This document shows positions 21,872-33,311 of a DNA stretch of 63,950 nucleotides, in pieces; the stretch's first letter is position 1, and each line of letters starts with the position of its first letter. Source of the stretch: Amphimedon queenslandica. Lineage: Eukaryota > Porifera > Demospongiae > Haplosclerida > Niphatidae. Where the stretch lies: NCBI RefSeq assembly GCF_000090795.2, contig NW_003546437.1, positions 109,626 to 173,575 on the forward strand. The letters are read 5' to 3'. The notes below the pieces were generated by a model, which had not been told where the DNA came from, made no database searches, and worked only from the letters and a program-made list of their open reading frames with translations. Position numbers and translations under genes: made by a program.

Positions 21872-24140
21872 TGTTTCTGGGACTCATCATATCAAATTGT
21901 GGAGTTTTTAGCTGAAAAACTTCATCCGCAACCTCTCATTAAGTATGCAGGAATTATGTTTAGCTGACTATTTCTATTGTTCTTTATTTAATATTACTAC
22001 TTATATTTTTCAAACCAAGTAATTGTGAATGCCGACCTGCTCATACCAGACAACAGTCACAACTGCACTGCTAACACACTTGGAAAAAAATCATTGATTA
22101 TTATGCAACTTACGTATTGCTAAATCTCTGATCTTTGGAGTGGATCAAGTGAAATGACCTTGCCTCATGAACTGCTTCATGTTGCATGCCTTTGCTGCAT
22201 ACATAGCAGTAGCAAATAACTATTGTTAGAAATATTTTGTGGCAATACAAATCAAAAAATGACATAGAACAATACAACAATATATGGCACAACAATTCAT
22301 TTGCACTTTTATGCTGTGTTCCTTACTGAAGGTCATTTGCTGAACAGTGCCAAATATTTTACTTGAACAGTAATAATTTTTAAAACAAAATAATTTAATC
22401 GATAAGTTTTTAGTCTTAGTGTTGCCTTGATGCCTTTCTCCTACAACAGAAAGAAAATAACAAGGGAAATATGCACTGGAGCTTACTTGACTTATGTAAG
22501 ACTCATTATGTGATGACATCAGATCTTGGTCCATTACAAGATAGAGATACACTGCAAGATTGAGGCACTAAAGAAAGAAAAAGGGTAGGAAGGGAGGTGC
22601 ATAGTAATGAATTATAATGGTAATTCAAATTTATTTCAACAGTAATGATTTTTAGTAATGGTAATGGCTGTGATAATTTGTTTACTTGAGACATAGAGGC
22701 AATGGCATTCATGCACATGTATTTATACCTGTGCTTTACTCAATTAGTAAGTCAGTGTCACACATGTACAAGGCCTGTGACAAATACCATTACAATTACC
22801 CACGAATCCATTGACTTAAAGACATGTACATTACACATCACTTACCATAATTATTCTTTAGCGAAAGCAACACAGCATTAATGGTTACTTTGTTGGACAT
22901 ATCCTAAATTATTAAATGTACATGGATTCAATAAGACACTATACTTCTCAGTACATGCAGTGTACACAAGAGCACTGTAGTATGCATTGTGTCTTACAGT
23001 TACAATTTCTCTAGCATTTTCCTTACATTGCTGTTGCCACGTTGCAGCAAATGACAATGTCTGTGATATACAAATGTACTATAAAATAATAATAAAAATA
23101 GTAACAAAAACAATGTTTCTATACATTAATGTATGTGTATTGCATTTCCAGTTCTTACTGATACTAAAACTGTGTTAACTCGAAGACACCTATCAAAGAA
23201 TGAGAAAGAGCAAAAGTTGAACATATGTGTAAGTGTGCATGAGTAGAAGACAAAGGCTAAGGAGAGAAAGGAGACAAAGGTGCATAAGGACTGAAGTCAA
23301 GGAAGAAGACAGAAATATGCAGTACCTATTAACAAAACATACATGCATTTGGAAAGAGAAGAACTGTTTACTATAAATCTATATAGCATTGTAAATACTT
23401 AGAATATGGGTTCCTCACAGAATTTGGTATAGTGCTGATACACATTCTTGTCAATTAATGGATTGTCCTGTACTATACTGTACTATATAGGAAACACCCT
23501 GTACTATATACAGAGACACTGATCAAATTTTAACCAAACATGACAAGGAGAAAAATCTTCAATTTTATAGTGTTGTGATGTATATACATGTACTTCTGTT
23601 GCATATAAAATTTGAGCCAATTCAGATAAAATTTGGATTTTATGAATTCTAAAACTCTGCTCAAAAATTGAGTGAAACATTTTTAGTATTATATTACAAG
23701 AGGAATTTTGAGTCCAGTACTTTCAATTTTCTCTATTATATTTATACACGTACTACAACATTCACCAAATTTAATCTAAAATACAAAGATGGAATTTTAT
23801 CAATTTTACAGTGTTTACTGATACATATACATGTACTTGCTTCGTGTAATCTTTGTAAATTTCAAATACCGCTTAAAGCTAAGGTTGTTCCAAGTTGTAT
23901 TGTTACTGGCTCCTATTATGATAAAGTTGATTCTATAATCATGGAAGTAATATTATCTTACCACAAGGTTAAAAATTTTTTTGAAATATTTATTTTGCAT
24001 TATATGCAGTTTGTAGCCGCTCAAAAGGATTTGCAGAAGAAAATATTTCATCTAAGTCTGAAGGCAAATTGCTATTTCTCTCAAAATGATTCTTCAGATA
24101 TTTCAAATGATCAGTCATCATTGAAATAATAATTTGAACT
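21872..24140. other. Long AT-rich intergenic stretch
   Basis: Many short open frames on both strands (for example 23668-24129, +, 153 codons, rich in Phe, Tyr, Ile) lack recognisable motifs. A short passage around CAATTTTATAGTGTT / TATACATGTACTT (about 23556-23615) recurs, diverged, at about 23797-23860 and includes part of the 153-codon frame, arguing against a conserved protein. Confidence 0.4.
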
Positions 24141-24149
24141 TGTTCCACT

Positions 24150-24640
24150 GTAAAATCACTGTAATGTTTGTCTAAGAAGATAGAAGTTGTAGCTAAAATT
24201 GATGATTAGACCTTTGGTTTTGTCTGAGCTATGAGACTTCCTTGTCGATCCATCTTTTATGTGAGAAGATATAAGAATACACCAGAATATGAGTCGTCTT
24301 TGTGAGAAGATCGATGGAAATTGCAGTACTTCGACAATCATCGAGTGTGCAAAGGCCCTCACAATGAGCCAGAGTTGCCTGTTGTGGAAGTCATTGCTGT
24401 TCCAGCAAGTTTTAAAACAACTCGCAACAAAATTTGACTGAGCAAAGAAGTATTGGAAAGCTTTTAAAATTACACAGTCACTGGCTCAACAGATTTTATC
24501 ATTAGGAATGCGTGAAATTCAGGAAGAAATAATGGCACTAGACACACTTTCAAAATTAATCAGTGATGGAAAGAGAGTCTGGTAGCAGAGAGATGTGATG
24601 GTAATTATGAAATTTTACAGTAGTTATGTCATTTTAAGTG
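24150..24640 (+). pseudogene. Possible 5' exons of the AT-hook/PHD gene
   Basis: Split plus-strand blocks VCKGPHNEPELPVVEVIAVP (about 24350-24410) and YWKAFKITQSLAQQILSLGM (about 24445-24510) look like conserved coding sequence with stops between them. They precede the AT-hook/PHD exons on the same strand. The assignment is tentative. Confidence 0.35.
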
Positions 24641-24762
24641 TCATGCAGGCTATAATGAAATTGATGAAGATTCAGCAATAGAGATGGATGAAGAATGAAG
24701 TAAATATTGTATATTTACCATAATGAATTATATCTTATATTGGAAATATTATGTAAAATCAG

Positions 24763-25640
24763 GAAGTTACCAGCACTAGCAATATAAGTATGCATGCTGA
24801 AACAATTACTGTGACTGATGTTGTTTCAGATGACTGTGCAACTGCAGAGAGTGGAATTGTTAAACAAAGTGGTAAAAATAGATATAGTTGCTGTAATATA
24901 CATTTAATTTTTATATAGAAGTATTGAGTATTGCATGTACTCTCAACACCAACAACGGTAACAATCAAGGTACAATGTTGTTTCCATGCTTTTAAAATAT
25001 TCTTGTCTTAGGTGAGACACTAACACCACAAAATGAGGTAGCTCAGGAAAATAGTCCACAGTTACTTAAATTAGCAAAGAAAATGAATAAAAGGGGACGT
25101 CCTAAAGGTGCACAGTTAATTGTAAAGGTGCACAGTTAAATGTAGTTGGTTTGCCAAAAAAGAAAGTGTGTGCTGGGAGTAAGCCTGTGTCACTGTTAAA
25201 GAAATCAGAGACAGAGAAAGCTAAAGGTCTATATAATATTGAAACATTTGTATTATATGTACTTTTAATTCGCGTAGATTGTTTGTGGAATTGCATGTTG
25301 TTACTTGTGCTATGACAACTGATAGTTTGATTGAAGAGTCAGAAGTTGAAGTGCGCCCAGCGAAAGTACCAATAAAATGCTTAGATGAGAATGTCTACAT
25401 CCATATTCCTAAGTTTTTTACTTATGATGCCTGCAGCTTGGTGAATGATGTTATTGGTACTCTACAGACTAAAGGTACATGGGTATGTTCTACTTGTTGA
25501 TCTGATCTTCATTCTTATGAAAGCATTTGTTGTGACAGTTCCCTGGACTGGCACCATTTGAAGTGTATATGTTGTGTCTCAATCTCCGAAGTCGAAGTAC
25601 TGGTATTGCAGATCTTGTCCTGTCTGAGGATATTGTATTA
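24763..25640 (+). pseudogene. AT-hook and PHD-finger gene
   Basis: Exon 24763-24871 (EVTSTSNISMHAETITV...) is bounded by AG and GT. Exon 25012-25226 encodes KKMNKRGRPKGAQL, an AT-hook-like GRPK core for minor-groove binding, then GLPKKKVCAGSKP. A 20-bp tandem duplication (25104-25143) shifts the frame just after it. The exon from 25278 carries EVEVRPAKVPIKCLDENVYI, a signature of this family, then a PHD-like region WVCSTC...SICCDSSLDWHHLKC and, frameshifted, KYWYCRSC. A stop lies at 25498-25500. Same family as the minus-strand PHD gene at 17.4-18.3 kb. Confidence 0.65.
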
Positions 25641-25739
25641 GTTACTTATTCATGTTGTTGCATGATTTATGAAACTACTGAACAATATTTTTTAAAAATA
25701 ATTTAAAAGTTATAAAACTGACAAACTGAATTGGTTGCA

Positions 25740-26240
25740 CCAGGCTATAACTGGATTTGTTTCAATCGTTTGCTGCATTAGGATTTTCCACTACATCGCA
25801 AAAAGCAAACTTTGTATTTGGATGCTACAGGAACAATTAGAGATTGAAACGCACGGTATGAAAACAGTACTTACTTGCACTATTCTCTCGTTATTGACCA
25901 TCCATCTCTGAAATGCCCACCAGTTGCTGTTGCTGAACTCATAACAACTGAGCACTCAGTAAAGGCTGTGTCACATTTCTTGAAAAATTTCTGGAGGCAC
26001 GATGGAAAGTTATATGGTTACAGTAACACAACAATACCCTCATCTATCATTATAGACAGAAGTTTATTTTTGCAATTAAGTTTCCTTCAGGAGTTTAATG
26101 TTGAGACTCTGAATAATTATCTATATCATTGTTACATGACAATGACACTTCAGAGCGAATCTAATAATGATGATAATCAGTCATGTCATGAATAGTGCTA
26201 AGCATAGTATGAAGAAGCTCTTGTAAGTAAAGCATAATTA
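25740..26240 (+). pseudogene. Transposase-like fragment, unclassified
   Basis: HYRKKQTLYLDATGTIRD-like residues open the block (short form LYLDATG, about 25820), followed by YSLVIDHPSLKCPPVAVAEL, HSVKAVSHFLKNFW, SSIIIDRSLFLQLSFLQ and HVMNSAKHSMKKL near 26200. Asp residues in LYLDATG and IIIDRS are spaced like the first two acids of an RNase-H-fold transposase. I recognise the pattern from sponge and cnidarian hypothetical proteins but cannot place it in a named superfamily. It lies after the PHD gene on the same strand, so the two may be parts of one element or one protein. A stop follows LYLDATGTIRD. Confidence 0.5.
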
Positions 26241-26535
26241 TAAAAGAATACATTGCATCACTTTTTTAAATTACTTTCTAATACTGAAATGAATGCCTAC
26301 AAGTTTTGTTTTGCTTCTCACTCCTTGTGAATTTTCATTTGTTAAGCAACTTCTTGTCGATTTTGAATAAATTTTATTTAGTCTGTGGGTCACTCTGGAG
26401 ACATCAAGAGTAAGTCCAAGAATTGTTTGAGAGCCTTCAGAGTTTTTTGAAGGCCTAGGCATGCACAGCAATAGCGATTAAGATGACTTTTTGTCTTCTG
26501 ATTGCGCAGAGATTTAATCAAATGTCATATATGAA

Positions 26536-27480
26536 ATGACAACAGAAGAGGACATTATAGGCTTGTGCAAACTGCCTTTTGTAGCCTTTTTTGAAACACA
26601 CCTAAAAGAAATTACATTTGAATTGAATGATAAACATGGGAATTGCATTGCACTGTATCAACCAGAATGGCTTAATTTAATAAAGCATCAGTGGTTGGTA
26701 CAGTACTTTTCTGGACAAGCATATTAAATGGTATTGTAGAATTTAATACAGACCTAAATACTTATTATTTACCCTATATGTATACATGTACTCTTCATTG
26801 GAAGTAAAGGAACACGAACAGCTGAGGCAGTTGAGGCATTGCATCTCATGAGAAGGGATCACTTAAAGCATTGGCTTAGACCAGACATTTTTGTGCAAGA
26901 CCATGATTCATATCTGACTGGTAGACAAAGGTGATACATTGACTCAATTTCAACAAAAACAAAATTAATGAGAGAATGCAATGCGTGATGCATCATTTTA
27001 TTTGAATAACTGTAACAGGCTCAATTATCAAAGAATACATTTAAATTACTTCAGGAAAAGTGGCAGAAAACAGTGAAACAAAGTAAACTACTCATTGATT
27101 ATAGGTATCAAAAACGACCTCAAGTTCAATTTGAATCCTTACGGTAAGTGATTCTAAATGGTCAGCTCTACAATTCTTTTTAGAATTGAGTTGCTGTTGA
27201 TTGAAAAATCTCCAAACAATCACCAAGTCAAAAAGTCTGTATAGTAAATTGAATTGATAATTATATTATTAGGCCAAGCATTTTGTTTACTGATGAAATG
27301 CATGTAAAACAAGTTGTAAATACCAAAACAGTGATAATGCAATAAACTTGTCAGTACCAGTAGGAATGCAGATGTTAAATTTGATATAGAAGAAGATAAA
27401 GATGTTATCATTACACATGTGGACAAGTACATTAAATGTGAATAACAATGCTTGTATTGAGCAAATTTACATTTTAGAGA
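26536..27480 (+). pseudogene. Fragments of an unrecognised conserved protein
   Basis: Blocks: THLKEITFELNDKHGNCIAL (26536-26727), GTRTAEAVEALHLMRRDHLK and WLRPDIFVQDHDSYLTG (about 26808-26930), YQKRPQVQFESLR (about 27105-27140) and RPSILFTDEMHVKQVVNTK (about 27270-27330). Adjacent blocks are separated by GT-AG-like short introns and by stops. The function is unknown; the repeated occurrence of such blocks next to transposase-like genes suggests a mobile-element passenger. Confidence 0.4.
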
Positions 27481-28811
27481 AGAAAGCTCCAGTGCAAATT
27501 CTTTTACACATGTACATATATCTATAGCAGAATTTGTAACAACTTTTGTCATGCATAAAAGTTGAACACAGGGTGTACAATGAACCTTGATTATGTACCA
27601 AATAAAGGATTTGGAAATCAATGTGGTATTATGCCGGTTGAATAGTGCCCTGCAGCTACTGATTGAGACTTCACTTCCTGAATTTTTAAGTGGTGAAGCC
27701 TCGTTTGCATGGCTAATAATTAATTTCACAGTAACAATAGGAATGACTAATAGCTTGTCACCTGTGCAGACACAATTTTTTCATATTTAAAAAAATATGA
27801 AAGCCTATCAATGTTGCTCTGCTGAACTTCAGGTAATGTACTAATCAATTCATAGAAATCAATCACTACATCAGCCAAAGTTTTATCAAGTGGACAAAAC
27901 AATATTAATGAAGGAACAATCTTTAGTCATAGTATTATAAATCTCAGAAAATAACAGCAATTTTTGGAACGAAACTATCTTACATAAAATATTATAAAAC
28001 TGCCACAAGGTGTTTTTATAATCTAAAAATAATTGTTTTTATTTGTGATTTAGCATGACAACAATGATAAAATACACCCTTGGATATTATTACCTTTTTT
28101 GAAAAATTTCCATGCAAAAAAATAAATTTGGAAATTGCAAAGCTTAAATGAGGAATTAAGCATTAAAATTTATGTTAAATAAAGTTAAACAATTTTACAT
28201 GAAATATTTTCAAATATATTTTAGTAGTTGCAACAGTTGTGGGGATGATATGACAAATACAGAATCATTACTTTCATCTCTACCGGATATTCTAATTTTC
28301 TTTATTCCAAACTTATTCATTTGTGTATAACCATTGCCAGGTCAAATCAGTTGAAAAAGTCATTGCTGAAGAGTAAGTTCAATAATTATATAGACATTAG
28401 TAATTTATATATTAAATTAGAACTTTGGAAATTGATGAATTAGGTATACCCAAGGGATGAGTTACTTGAAATGACTGTAAGTTATGCAATTTTTTGTGGC
28501 TGACATTGGAATCTTGTTGCAGGTACATCACGGTGATCTCAGTAGCAGTAGACATTGTAACAGCTATTGAAATGTAATCATTACTATGTTGTATTTCTTA
28601 AATAGATACAGTATACCTAAGAAAAGGAAGGAACACAATAGATTATAATGACAACTCCATCAACCCTATCAATTTGAAAAACAATGAAAGATATATATGA
28701 GATTAGGACATTAATATACATGTATGTATGCATACCAATGTGTTTTGATATAATAGGGCAATGTTTGTATGGTACTGTATAAAGCAAATGAAATGAAAGT
28801 ATGTGCATTGC
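27481..28811. other. AT-rich spacer left of the P-like element
   Basis: No coding blocks or inverted repeats recognised; only short chance open frames. Confidence 0.4.
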
Positions 28812-28818
28812 TTTTTAT
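28812..28818. repeat. 7-bp target-site duplication, left
   Basis: TTTTTAT immediately before the left TIR; the same 7 bp follow the right TIR at 33305-33311. A duplication of 7-8 bp fits the P superfamily. Confidence 0.8.
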
Positions 28819-28898
28819 CAAGAGTACATAATTTTAGGGAGAGTGTCCTACCGTGTATCAAGTCCTGCTGCATGACTGCGTAGATCTTGGAAGTTACA
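28819..28898 (+). repeat. Left TIR of the P-like element
   Basis: Pairs with 33225-33304 (3 mismatches in 80). The first gene starts about 75 bp inside it. Confidence 0.92.
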
Positions 28899-28974
28899 AA
28901 CCGTGTTATTTCCGTATTATTATTATTACGTTTTATTACCCTCATAAATCTAATTATTTATTACTTGTAATTAA

Positions 28975-30340
28975 ATGGGAGTGGTAAACACGTGTTATCC
29001 TATGGATGAATCTGATAAAGGTAGCATTGACGAAAATCCTGGTAACTGTGAGCAGAATCTCTCTTCTATTGATGATGAATTGGAAACAAGTTGTAGTTCA
29101 AGCTATGCTTTAACACCATCCAGGAAGAGGAAAGCTAGACAGCAAAAAGCAAGTGCATGAGAACTAATCCAGTTGTAAGTAGTAAAGGTTAAAGTGGCCT
29201 CACAAAGAAAACATTACAGGCAGTAAATGTCAAGCAAAAGCTTGATCTGGATACCCTTTGCAACCAGACAGAGAAACAAATAAAACATATGGTTGAAGAT
29301 AGTTCTCATGATGTTAAGGATGTTCTTTCTGAAATGATTCAAAGGAATTACGATTTCTTTTGCAATATTATCAAGTACCATCATGACCTACTTCTATCCC
29401 TGTATCAAGAATATCGAAAATAGAAGAAAGAGCATCTTCATTTTCAGACTGAGTGGTATCGCTACAACAGCATATTTTTGTTACCTAAAGAAGAGGATAT
29501 ATCTGTCATATTGTCAAGCTACACCAAAAATGATTCAGCTATCAGAGAATCATGGCTCACATTTTGTAGCAAGTTCAACATGGATCATTGTACAGTTATT
29601 ATGATGCATCTTCTGCAGTTTTGAATCACATTATAGAACAGCTACATTTATCCAAGGACACCAGACCTGTCTCTACATGTGACTCCTTGAAAGATGATAA
29701 TGATGTTTACTATCGCTTTGGAGGTGCATCTATTGCTAGTATGTTAAAAGGTCGCTACCAGACTATTCGTACTTGTAAAGAAGACAAAAGAGAATTAATT
29801 TCTCAGGAGATTAACATTCTACACACCATAACATCTAAAGATAAATCAAACATGCCTAGTTATATGAAATACCGGGATAGAGGATTGTTGCATACACCAC
29901 ACACTAGTTTTGTTCCCTATTTTCAGGAGGTGGATTCATGTGTGAAAGAGATTTCATCTTCTAAAGGAATAGAAAATTATGGAGATGAGTTAGTCAAGGT
30001 AAAAGCATACAGTTTTGCATAACTTCATTATTGTTCATTGTAGGCTGCTCGTAATTATGTTAATACAAGAAAAAATCTTAGGTCAATGTTTATGACTATT
30101 CTTATGGAAAGAAAATCTGAAGAAGAGTCTGAATGTATTGGTTCATCAGCAGCAGAAGACAATTTATATAATGAATTGGCTAGGAAACTATGTAACACAA
30201 GAATTAAAAAATTTTTGTGTACTCAGCATCAAAAGCTAGTTTCCAAAAAGGGGTATGCTTCACAATTAGGACAAAATGTAAGAGACTGCCTTTTAATGCA
30301 GCATACAAATTTACATTCACATTCCAATCTTGCATAAAAG
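28975..30340 (+). pseudogene. Second gene of the P-like element, function unknown
   Basis: Start ATG 28975 (MGVVNTCYPMDESDKG), then an acidic, Ser-rich N-terminus and a basic patch SRKRKARQQK that could be a nuclear signal. Conserved-looking blocks follow: VKQKLDLDTLCNQTEKQI, EMIQRNYDFFCNIIK, YYRFGGASIASMLKGRYQ, EINILHTITSKDKSNMPSYM, YFQEVDSCVKEI (to 30022), a possible intron, then LYNELARKLCNTRIKKFL and GQNVRDCLLMQH (30086-30337). I know YYRFGGA-type proteins as sponge hypothetical proteins but no function. Several stops (29158, about 29190, about 29422) and a shift near 29600 break it. Its position between TIRs and opposite the transposase makes it an element-encoded accessory protein by inference. 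Confidence 0.6.
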
Positions 30341-32430
30341 TAATATGAAATTTATTAAGTAATTTATGACTTTTGCTCTTGCCATATTCTTTTCTTTTCA
30401 ATGGTAACTGAGGTTTAGATAATTCCTTGTCCTTGTAGTCCTTTTGACTTTGGTGCCCAGACACTGTTTGCCTTACAAGGCTAGCAGCACGAGCTGTAGA
30501 GTAATTCACAGCATCTACTATGGAATCACTAATTTTATACTTTGCCAAGCCATATATTTTCGCTGTGTTGAATTAGAGTAATTGAAGTTAGCATCTAAAA
30601 ATTAGATAAACATACGTAATTGTAGCAAAAGTACAAAATTATGTACAGGTCTTAAAATTCAATACCTTTTGCTTGGATTTCTTGCAGCCAGTTCACAAAG
30701 AAAAGGTAGCCTTGCTGAATAGATTTAAGAACATTTGACGACATATTGCTGACTCTATCATGGCTCAGGAAACCATTTTCAAAGAGTTGACTACATCCCT
30801 CAAGATATTCTAAAGTATTCTTTGTACTTCAAAAAGTGCTGTCCTCTAGATGATTAGTAATGAAGCCATGGAGCTCAGACAAAACCTGTTCTTGATGTTA
30901 AAAATTAACATTAGTGAAAGCAAAAGTACATAATTGGTGAAAGAAACATTAGTCAAGGAATTGTCACTTGTATAATCTTGGCTGGTGTCACATTCAGCTT
31001 TGTCCATTCATCACCAAGCACATAAACTTTTCTCAACTTTGGGACCATTAGTGTGAGTCTGTTATAAACACAAATGCACTCTCTTTTGTAAAGATCAGTT
31101 ATAGCAGACCAACCGAATGTAAATCCATTCAATTCAAATCCTTTTGTTCCTCCAATTCGAGATGAAAATAATGAATTGATTACATTTTTTAGCTTTAAAA
31201 TGTCACATATAATCTGGATTATCTGGATAACAAAATTATTTACCTGGTGTGTAGCACAAATCATATAATGTATCAACATTAGTAGGATCTAATGGGTTAG
31301 TAAAGACAGCATTGACATTTAATGCATCGGCTCCGTCTACTTGTAGAGTTTATATTAATATAATGATAATGTAACATTGTTATCAATGGGGTAAACACCA
31401 CTGTGTCAATGTGTTGCTTTGATCATTGACAAATTAGCAGATGCACCATCACAAACTAGGAGAATTGTTTTTAGACCATGCAAGTGAAATAGTTCTACTG
31501 TCTCCATCACACGAGTCAATATACTTGCTCTTCAAACTCTGTGAGCTTGTAAAGTATGGCCCTACAATGTCAAATTCTCCTAAAAATATTGCATATAAAA
31601 TCATTTACACGTACCTGTACCTGTTAAATCACGCCACAGAAATTGTAGTTTGTAATTGGTTTGTTGTAATTTTTGTTTCACTTAAACTCTGATAGACATC
31701 TTCTATTGCAGCCATATTAGTTCGATTCTTACTCAAACCAACAATCTTCTGATTCCGAGAATTCCACATTAATCTTCCTATTACCTTCACTTCATCAAAA
31801 ATCAGTGCTCCTGCTTTCTTGGAGTCCATTAAGCCCGCTTTTTTCCTCTCTTCGATATGCACAATGAACTGACTGACTTGATCAGCAATGCTTTGATGAT
31901 TAGCTCCAGGCTCATGTGTAAAAACTCCAGTATAAGCCAGCAGTGTTGATTTCAATGGCAATTGAAGTACTTTTAATGATTTTAAAGCATCATATGCAGC
32001 CGGGCTTCTGCTATATACTGCTAAACCAACATGGTGATAGAAGTTTAGGATTATTGAATTGAATAATGATAAAGCTAATACTAACCCATTCTAATTGTCA
32101 TAAAACTCCATTTGTTTCTTCTTTTCCTGTCCCTACAATGAAAGGTAATATATAGTATAGCATAAAATTTATATGACAAAGACATACTGTTGCAATTGGT
32201 CCTTTTAAAATTCATCAGGAGAACACTTATCTGATTTCCAGATTTTTCTTATTTTATCTCTGAATCCATATTTCTCACCCTCACTTATAAAAAAAACTGA
32301 TGATCAATAGTCGACATTACTTCTGAAATTTCAGAATCCTGTTCTGAATCAAGATGGATTTCTGTATGTTCATAATTATACAGCCATCGAGTACTCAAAT
32401 CTTATTCCATTTTAGCATTTTGCTTTCTTT
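30210..32430 (-). pseudogene. P-element/THAP9-like transposase, broken
   Basis: From the gap downward: a charged N-terminal stretch, then (31961-31629) LLAYTGVFTHEPGANHQSI, RKKAGLMDSKKAGALIFDEVK with the first catalytic Asp, and LMWNSRNQKIVGL. Next come RDLTG/EFDIVGPYF across an intron, LVCDGASANLSMIK (about 31430; second Asp), then ICATHQ joined to LKNVINSLFSS across a 51-bp GT-AG intron (31193-31243), GWSAITDLYKRE and VPKLRKVYVLGDEWTKLNV. The 30548-30204 block (STARAASLVRQTV...KDYKDKEL) is the C-terminal region. Frameshifts occur near 31480 and 31300. The THAP zinc finger expected at the N-terminus would lie in the N gap. Role: cut-and-paste transposition using GTP-dependent P-type chemistry (family knowledge). 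Confidence 0.8.
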
Positions 32431-32461
32431 TCATCTAGCTTTGTGGTGACATGTAAGACAA

Positions 32462-33136
32462 NNNNNNNNNNNNNNNNNNNNNNNNNNNNNNNNNNNNNNN
32501 NNNNNNNNNNNNNNNNNNNNNNNNNNNNNNNNNNNNNNNNNNNNNNNNNNNNNNNNNNNNNNNNNNNNNNNNNNNNNNNNNNNNNNNNNNNNNNNNNNNN
32601 NNNNNNNNNNNNNNNNNNNNNNNNNNNNNNNNNNNNNNNNNNNNNNNNNNNNNNNNNNNNNNNNNNNNNNNNNNNNNNNNNNNNNNNNNNNNNNNNNNNN
32701 NNNNNNNNNNNNNNNNNNNNNNNNNNNNNNNNNNNNNNNNNNNNNNNNNNNNNNNNNNNNNNNNNNNNNNNNNNNNNNNNNNNNNNNNNNNNNNNNNNNN
32801 NNNNNNNNNNNNNNNNNNNNNNNNNNNNNNNNNNNNNNNNNNNNNNNNNNNNNNNNNNNNNNNNNNNNNNNNNNNNNNNNNNNNNNNNNNNNNNNNNNNN
32901 NNNNNNNNNNNNNNNNNNNNNNNNNNNNNNNNNNNNNNNNNNNNNNNNNNNNNNNNNNNNNNNNNNNNNNNNNNNNNNNNNNNNNNNNNNNNNNNNNNNN
33001 NNNNNNNNNNNNNNNNNNNNNNNNNNNNNNNNNNNNNNNNNNNNNNNNNNNNNNNNNNNNNNNNNNNNNNNNNNNNNNNNNNNNNNNNNNNNNNNNNNNN
33101 NNNNNNNNNNNNNNNNNNNNNNNNNNNNNNNNNNNN
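32462..33136. other. Sequence gap (675 N)
   Basis: Unresolved assembly gap inside the P-like element; it hides the transposase N-terminus and part of the right subterminal region. True length may differ. Confidence 1.
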
Positions 33137-33224
33137 CACACGCGCTTTACAATGACCATGCCCATTTAACTGATTATTAATTAAAACGGAATAAAATGTA
33201 ATAATGAAAATACGGAGACAACAC

Positions 33225-33304
33225 TGTAACTTCCAAGATCTACGCAGTCCTGCAGCAGGACTTGATACGCGGTAGGACACTTTCCCTAAAATTATGTACT
33301 CTTG
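33225..33304 (-). repeat. Right TIR of the P-like element
   Basis: Reverse complement of 28819-28898; followed by the TTTTTAT duplication at 33305-33311. Confidence 0.92.
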
Positions 33305-33311
33305 TTTTTAT

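Larger units (their letters stand above)
28819..33304. mobile_element. P-superfamily-like transposon with two convergent genes
   Basis: TIRs of at least 80 bp (28819-28898 and 33225-33304), 77 of 80 identical, begin CAAGAGTACATAATTTTAGG and are flanked by TTTTTAT on both sides. Weaker similarity runs on to about 115 bp. Inside, a plus-strand gene (28975-30340) converges on a minus-strand P-type transposase (about 32420-30210). Apparent length is 4486 bp including a 675-bp N gap that hides the 5' end of the transposase. Both genes are disrupted. Confidence 0.9.

Noticed and set aside
23668..24129. 153-codon plus frame as a gene
   Set aside because: Low-complexity hydrophobic/AT-rich composition, contains a diverged local duplication, no motif or splice support.
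32431..33280. Long frames spanning the N gap
   Set aside because: Open only because N runs contain no stops.
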